Source: Sva-07 sp035527095
Lineage (GTDB): Bacteria > Actinomycetota > Acidimicrobiia > Acidimicrobiales > Ilumatobacteraceae
NCBI GenBank assembly: GCA_035527095.1
Contig: DATLBC010000075.1
Span: forward strand, 1 to 11,097
Direction: 5' to 3'
DNA length: 11,097 nt
Shown here: one piece after another, positions 8,305 to 11,097 of the stretch
Layout: every line of letters begins with the position of its first letter
Numbering within the stretch: the first letter of the stretch is position 1
Translations under genes and position numbers: made by a program
Notes under the pieces: model-generated
What the model was told of the DNA's origin: nothing
Seen by the model: the letters and a program-made list of their open reading frames with translations, nothing else
The model's database searches: none

Positions 8305-8341
8305 CCGCCACTTGTCGAAGAACACCCTTCGGGTGTGGCGG
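8305..8341 (+). other. Two mutually exclusive hairpins in the gdh-gltX gap
   Basis: CCGCCAC (8305-8311) can pair with GTGGCGG (8335-8341), and ACACCC (8322-8327) with GGGTGT (8331-8336). The downstream arms share two bases, so full versions of both stems compete. No T-run follows, so this is not a standard intrinsic terminator. It could be a weak end for gdh transcripts or a DNA-level feature at the gltX promoter. Confidence 0.35.
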
Positions 8342-8349
8342 TCGACGGG

Positions 8350-8355
8350 TAGCGT
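8350..8355 (+). promoter_or_regulatory. Probable -10 box (TAGCGT) for gltX
   Basis: TAGCGT fits TANNNT and ends 10 nt before the ATG at 8366. No Shine-Dalgarno sequence precedes that ATG, so a leaderless or nearly leaderless mRNA is likely. This supports ATG 8366 over the in-frame ATG at 8312, which lies upstream of the box. Confidence 0.45.
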
Positions 8356-8365
8356 CGTCTGTGTC

Positions 8366-9799
8366 ATGACCACCGGGCCTCGATTTCGATTCGCACCGTC
8401 GCCAACTGGTTCGTTCCACGTCGGTGGCGCCCGCACGGCGCTGCAGAACTGGGCGCTCGCGCGGCGGCTCGGTGGCACGTTCGTGCTGCGCATCGAAGAC
8501 ACCGACGAAGCGCGCAACCGGCCCGAGTGGACCCAGGGCATCATCGATGCGCTCGCGTGGATCGGGATCTCCGCCGACGATGCGCACTTCGAGGGCCCGC
8601 ACTTCCAGAGCGAGTACGCCGACGCACACCTCGCTGCGGCGCGGCGTCTCTTCGACGACGGGCACGCGTACTACTGCGACCTCAACGGCGACCAGATCCA
8701 GGCGCGTGCACAGGAGCTCGGCCTCACGGGATACGACGGGTATTCGCGTGACCGCGGACTCGGCCCCGGACCGGGCCACGTCCTGCGATTCCGGGTTCCC
8801 GACGGCACGACCGTGGTCGATGACCTCGTGCGCGGCGAGGTGTCGTTCGACAACCGCACGATCGAGGATTTCGTCCTGGTGCGCGGCAACGGCACGCCGG
8901 TTTTCCTGTTGGCCAACGTCGTCGACGACATCGAGATGGCGATCACCGACGTCGTGCGTGCCGAAGAGCACCTGCCGAACACGCCCAAGCAGCAGATGCT
9001 CTGGAACGCGCTCGGTCACGCAGCGCCCCGGTGGGCCCACGTGCCGGTGTTGGTCAACGAGCAGCGCAAGAAGCTCTCGAAACGCCGAGACAAGGTTGCG
9101 CTCGAGCAGTACCGAGACGAGGGCTACCTCGCCGATGCCATGGTCAACTACTTGATGACGCTGGGTTGGACGCCGCCGGGCGCCGAGGCCGCCGGCAGCG
9201 AGATCGTGTCGTGGGCCGAGATCGAGTCCGCGTTCCGGCTCGACGACGTCACGCACTCGCCCGCGTTCTTCGACGTGAAGAAGCTGGCTGCGTTCAACGG
9301 CGACTACATCCGACAGATGCCGCTCGACGAATTCGTCGAGCGCGCTGGTGAGGAATTGCCGGCCGAGTGGGATCGCGAGCGGTTTGCTGCCATCGCCCCG
9401 TACATCCAAGAGCGTCTGACGACGCTGCGTGAGGTGCCCGAGAAGATCGACTTCTTGTTCTGGCCCGATGATGCCGACGTCACCTACGACGACGACTCGT
9501 GGGCCAAGGCGTTCGGGCCCGACTGGGCTGTGCCGTTGCTCGGCGATGTGATCGGTGCCTACGGGGCGCTGGGTGACTGGTCCGCCGAGGCGCTCAAGAT
9601 GGCTCTCGAGCAGGTGATGGCTCCCTACGAAGTCAAACTCGGCAAGGCTCAGGCGCCGGTTCGCGTGGCTGTCACCGGCCGCTCGGTGGGGCCGCCACTG
9701 TTCGAATCGATGGAGGTGCTCGGCCGTACGGAGACGCAGCGTCGTCTGTCGAGCGCGTTGGCGGCGGTGACCCAGAGCGCCTCGGGTGACGGTCGGTGA
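8366..9799 (+). CDS. gltX: Glutamyl-tRNA synthetase (class I)
   Basis: Charges tRNA-Glu with glutamate, and in bacteria without GlnRS also misacylates tRNA-Gln for the GatCAB amidotransferase. The 477-residue protein begins MTTGPRFRFAPSPTG, with the HIGH-type motif FHVGG at residues 17-21 and RIEDTD soon after. The KMSKS-type motif is KLSKR at 236-240, followed by the all-helical anticodon-binding region to the C-terminus. Length is normal for bacterial GluRS. The start at 8366 puts the catalytic strand right at the N-terminus, as in homologues; the 18 extra codons from 8312 look non-coding. The gene overlaps the next by 4 bp (GTGA). tRNA-Gln and tRNA-Glu lie about 0.9 and 1.1 kb downstream. 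Whether it is discriminating cannot be decided here, but the actinobacterial style favours the non-discriminating type with GatCAB. Confidence 0.95.
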   Translation: MTTGPRFRFAPSPTGSFHVGGARTALQNWALARRLGGTFVLRIEDTDEARNRPEWTQGIIDALAWIGISADDAHFEGPHFQSEYADAHLAAARRLFDDGHAYYCDLNGDQIQARAQELGLTGYDGYSRDRGLGPGPGHVLRFRVPDGTTVVDDLVRGEVSFDNRTIEDFVLVRGNGTPVFLLANVVDDIEMAITDVVRAEEHLPNTPKQQMLWNALGHAAPRWAHVPVLVNEQRKKLSKRRDKVALEQYRDEGYLADAMVNYLMTLGWTPPGAEAAGSEIVSWAEIESAFRLDDVTHSPAFFDVKKLAAFNGDYIRQMPLDEFVERAGEELPAEWDRERFAAIAPYIQERLTTLREVPEKIDFLFWPDDADVTYDDDSWAKAFGPDWAVPLLGDVIGAYGALGDWSAEALKMALEQVMAPYEVKLGKAQAPVRVAVTGRSVGPPLFESMEVLGRTETQRRLSSALAAVTQSASGDGR

Positions 9800-10632
9800 G
9801 AGCAATGGCCGATCGCGAGCTCCAACTCCCCAGTGACGAGGACGTGGCGCGAGATCGCGAGCTGCTCGAGGCGCTCGATGATCACCAGTCGGTCGGAGAG
9901 AAGTATGCCCGAGCTGGTGAGGTGCCGCTGTCGGTCGAGCGTGAGCCGTCGATGCGGCCGTCGGCGAACGCCGAGTTGTTGCGTGACCCGACTCCGGTGA
10001 AGCCGCTTCCGTCCCCACCGCGTCTCCTCGGTCGGCGGATCCTGCAGGTCTGCATGGTGCTGTTTCTGGTTGGCGTCGGCTATTTCCTGGTGTCGTTCTG
10101 GCAGGTGTGGTCGAGTGGACGATCCGACGAAGCCCGCAGCGTCGACGCCATTGTGGTGATGGGAGCTGCTCAGTACGACGGTCGGCCGTCGCCGCAGCTC
10201 GCAGCACGTCTCGACCACGCTGTCGATCTGTGGAACGAGGGGCTGGCCCCGGTCGTCGTCGTGACCGGCGGCAATCAGGAAGGCGATCGCTTCACGGAAG
10301 CGTCTGCGTCCGCGGCGTATCTCATCGACCGTGGCGTCGCATCGTCGGCGATCGTGCAAGAGGATGCCGGGTCGACCACCTTCGATTCGCTCGAGCGCGC
10401 GCAGACCATCGTGGGCGACTCCGTTCAAACGGTGTTGGTCGTCACCGACCCGTATCACGCGCTGCGAACCGAGCTCACTGCCGAAGAGGTCGGTTTCACT
10501 GCGTATGCATCCCCCGCGCCCGACTCGGTCGTCCGTGGCGCGGCGGAGCTCCGCCGTGAACTCGCCGAGGCCGCTGGTGTCGCCGTCGGCCGGATCATCG
10601 GGTTCGAACGGTTGAGTGGCCTCACCGACTGA
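9796..10632 (+). CDS. Membrane-anchored DUF218 (YdcF/SanA-like) protein
   Basis: A 278-residue protein with three parts. Residues 1-80 are charged, Pro-containing and probably disordered in the cytoplasm. One membrane helix lies at about 82-104. The outside domain at about 117-265 carries DUF218 hallmarks: DAIVVMGAAQYDGRPSPQL (117-135), VVVTGGNQEGDRFTEA (154-169), STTFDSLERA (193-202) and TDPYHALR (217-224). Relatives such as SanA and ElyC are linked to envelope integrity, and the exact reaction is not settled for most members. GTG 9796 is chosen because it overlaps the gltX stop as GTGA; ATG 9805, three codons on, is a good alternative. The overlap implies co-transcription and coupling with gltX, though no shared function is obvious. 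Confidence 0.85.
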   Translation: MRAMADRELQLPSDEDVARDRELLEALDDHQSVGEKYARAGEVPLSVEREPSMRPSANAELLRDPTPVKPLPSPPRLLGRRILQVCMVLFLVGVGYFLVSFWQVWSSGRSDEARSVDAIVVMGAAQYDGRPSPQLAARLDHAVDLWNEGLAPVVVVTGGNQEGDRFTEASASAAYLIDRGVASSAIVQEDAGSTTFDSLERAQTIVGDSVQTVLVVTDPYHALRTELTAEEVGFTAYASPAPDSVVRGAAELRRELAEAAGVAVGRIIGFERLSGLTD

Positions 10633-10638
10633 GGCCGA

Positions 10639-10644
10639 TACAAT
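10639..10644 (+). promoter_or_regulatory. Probable -10 box (TACAAT) for tRNA-Gln
   Basis: TACAAT is one base from the TATAAT consensus and starts 7 bp after the DUF218 stop codon. It predicts a start near 10651 and a leader of about 38 nt before the tRNA. TTGAGT at 10612-10617 resembles a -35 box, but its 21-bp spacing is too long to be convincing. Confidence 0.55.
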
Positions 10645-10688
10645 CCCGTCCCGCACCGGTCGTCGACTCGTCGCCGACCGTCACGCCG

Positions 10689-10760
10689 TGGGGTGTGGTG
10701 TAATTGGTAACACAGCAGTTTCTGGTACTGTCATTCGGGGTTCGAGTCCCTGCACCCCAG
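10689..10760 (+). tRNA. tRNA-Gln (anticodon CTG)
   Basis: Full cloverleaf of 72 nt: acceptor TGGGGTG/CACCCCA with discriminator G, D-stem GTGT/ACAC, anticodon stem GCAGT/ACTGT around loop TTCTGGT (anticodon CTG), a 4-nt variable loop and a T-arm with TTCGAGT. The T1-A72 first pair is typical of bacterial tRNA-Gln. CCA is not encoded and must be added after transcription. It is followed by its own terminator. Confidence 0.95.
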
Positions 10761-10771
10761 CTCTGATCGAC

Positions 10772-10811
10772 CGCCGACCCGCACTCCTGCGAGGTCGGCG
10801 TCTTCGCTTTT
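10772..10811 (+). terminator. Intrinsic terminator after tRNA-Gln
   Basis: CGCCGACC (10772-10779) pairs with GGTCGGCG (10793-10800). An inner CGCA/TGCG extends the stem to about 12 bp with a single bulged A and a CTCC loop. A T-rich tail follows (TCTTCGCTTTT, 10801-10811). It separates the two tRNA genes into independent transcripts. Confidence 0.75.
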
Positions 10812-10856
10812 CGGTCGCATCGTCGTCGCCGTGGGTGGGATCGCAGCACCCGCTGA

Positions 10857-10862
10857 TAACGT
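10857..10862 (+). promoter_or_regulatory. Probable -10 box (TAACGT) for tRNA-Glu
   Basis: TAACGT fits TANNNT, ends 15 nt before the mature 5' end and lies beyond the tRNA-Gln terminator, where a new promoter is expected. No clear -35 element. Confidence 0.4.
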
Positions 10863-10877
10863 TGCCGATCGCTACTT

Positions 10878-10953
10878 GGCCCGTTCGTCTAGTGGCCTAG
10901 GACACCACCCTCTCAAGGTGGCGGCACGGGTTCGAATCCCGTACGGGCTGCCA
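10878..10953 (+). tRNA. tRNA-Glu (anticodon CTC), 3' CCA encoded
   Basis: Cloverleaf with acceptor GGCCCGT/ACGGGCT (first pair G-T wobble), D-arm GTCTAGTGGCCTAGGAC, anticodon stem CCACC/GGTGG around loop CTCTCAA (anticodon CTC), and T-arm ACGGG-TTCGAAT-CCCGT. The discriminator is G (10950) and CCA follows at 10951-10953. It is a substrate of the GluRS encoded about 1.1 kb upstream. The gene is followed at once by features of an integrative element, so its 3' half is the likely attachment core. Confidence 0.95.
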
Positions 10954-11003
10954 AGAAAGTACCAGGTCAGAGCCACTCTTCGGAGTGGCTCTCCTGGTTT
11001 TCT
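10954..11003 (+). terminator. Strong intrinsic terminator after tRNA-Glu
   Basis: AGAGCCACTC (10969-10978) and GAGTGGCTCT (10983-10992) form a perfect 10-bp stem capped by a TTCG tetraloop. ACCAGG (10961-10966) pairs with CCTGGT (10993-10998) beyond a 2-nt TC bulge. The flanks AGAAA (10954-10958) and TTTCT (10999-11003) can also pair, which makes it potentially bidirectional. The TTTTCT run serves as the U-tract for the tRNA. Confidence 0.85.
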
Positions 11004-11011
11004 GGACTCGT

Positions 11012-11031
11012 TGCCAATCTGATGCCAATCT
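11012..11031 (+). repeat. Tandem direct repeat TGCCAATCT x2, 11-bp period
   Basis: TGCCAATCT occurs at 11012-11020 and again at 11023-11031, separated by GA. The two copies would sit on the same face of the helix. Position between an att-type tRNA and an integrase start suggests arm-type integrase or excisionase binding sites, or an operator; this role is inference. Confidence 0.6.
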
Positions 11032-11035
11032 CTTC

Positions 11036-11043
11036 GAAGGGAG
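11036..11043 (+). promoter_or_regulatory. Ribosome binding site for the integrase-like gene
   Basis: GAAGGGAG lies 6 nt before the ATG at 11050. It fixes that ATG as the start and is the clearest Shine-Dalgarno sequence in the window, in contrast to the leaderless-style host genes. Confidence 0.6.
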
Positions 11044-11049
11044 AATTGG

Positions 11050-11097
11050 ATGAAGGGCTTCATGAGGCAGCGTGGGGCATCGTGGGACTTGAGGGTC
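11050..11097 (+). CDS. 5' end of a probable tyrosine recombinase/integrase (partial, runs off the right edge)
   Basis: Sixteen codons, MKGFMRQRGASWDLRV, are present before the window ends. This resembles the N-terminal arm-binding domain of actinobacterial phage-type integrases, which commonly begin with a basic MKG..R.RG.SW.L.V pattern. Support comes from the good ribosome binding site, the direct repeats just upstream and the tRNA-Glu 3' end about 100 bp away, the classic layout of a tRNA-integrated element. The catalytic R-H-R-Y residues are outside the window, so the family call rests on the N-terminus and context. The gene is transcribed away from the tRNA. Confidence 0.65.
   Translation, partial: MKGFMRQRGASWDLRV

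Noticed and set aside
8245..8349. Small RNA gene or riboswitch between gdh and gltX
   Set aside because: Only short competing stems are present. No T-box-like anticodon loop or known aptamer core could be recognised, and no T-run follows the stems.
8312..8365. 18-codon N-terminal extension of gltX from ATG 8312
   Set aside because: The extension includes the hairpin region and the TAGCGT box, and homologues start just before the RFAPSPTG segment.
8207..10207. 666-codon open frame on the minus strand spanning gltX
   Set aside because: It crosses the gdh end, all of gltX and part of the DUF218 gene in antisense. No motif, ribosome binding site or promoter supports it.

Overview
The window looks like a chromosomal segment of a high-GC actinobacterium. 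The strong C/G bias at third codon positions, a very large 180-kDa-class NAD-glutamate dehydrogenase, no second GlnRS-like gene in view, Thr/Ser-linker lipoproteins and TANNNT boxes sitting close to start codons all fit this. An Acidimicrobiia/Ilumatobacter-like host is my best guess, but that is inference from style, not from a marker gene.

Left part (1-2316). A possible gene start leaves the left edge on the minus strand. It is followed by a haloalkane dehalogenase gene that is complete except for one missing base at about 270-271. Convergent to it is a lipoprotein zinc carboxypeptidase (M14) with a Ser/Thr-rich tether. Divergent from that, only 42 bp away, is a small lipoprotein c-type cytochrome. 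This part reads as unrelated cell-surface and accessory functions.

Middle (2323-8244). A minus-strand pair, a VIT1/CCC1-type Fe/Mn transporter followed by a Cys-rich DUF2237 protein, overlaps by 8 bp and is probably translationally coupled. Divergent from it is a 1,568-residue NAD-dependent glutamate dehydrogenase that fills almost half the window.

Right part (8366-10953). gltX (glutamyl-tRNA synthetase) overlaps a membrane-anchored DUF218/YdcF-SanA-like gene by 4 bp. Then come tRNA-Gln(CTG) and tRNA-Glu(CTC), each with a likely -10 box and an intrinsic terminator. Glutamate metabolism, the enzyme that charges tRNA-Glu (and tRNA-Gln too if it is non-discriminating) and its tRNA substrates therefore lie side by side.

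Right edge (10954-11097). Directly after tRNA-Glu come a strong terminator hairpin, two 9-bp direct repeats one helical turn apart, a good ribosome binding site and the first 16 codons of what looks like a tyrosine recombinase. tRNA-Glu is therefore probably the attachment site of an integrative element whose body lies beyond the window. This junction is the most interesting part. No CRISPR array, insertion sequence or rRNA was seen, and no stretch longer than about 125 bp lacks a feature.
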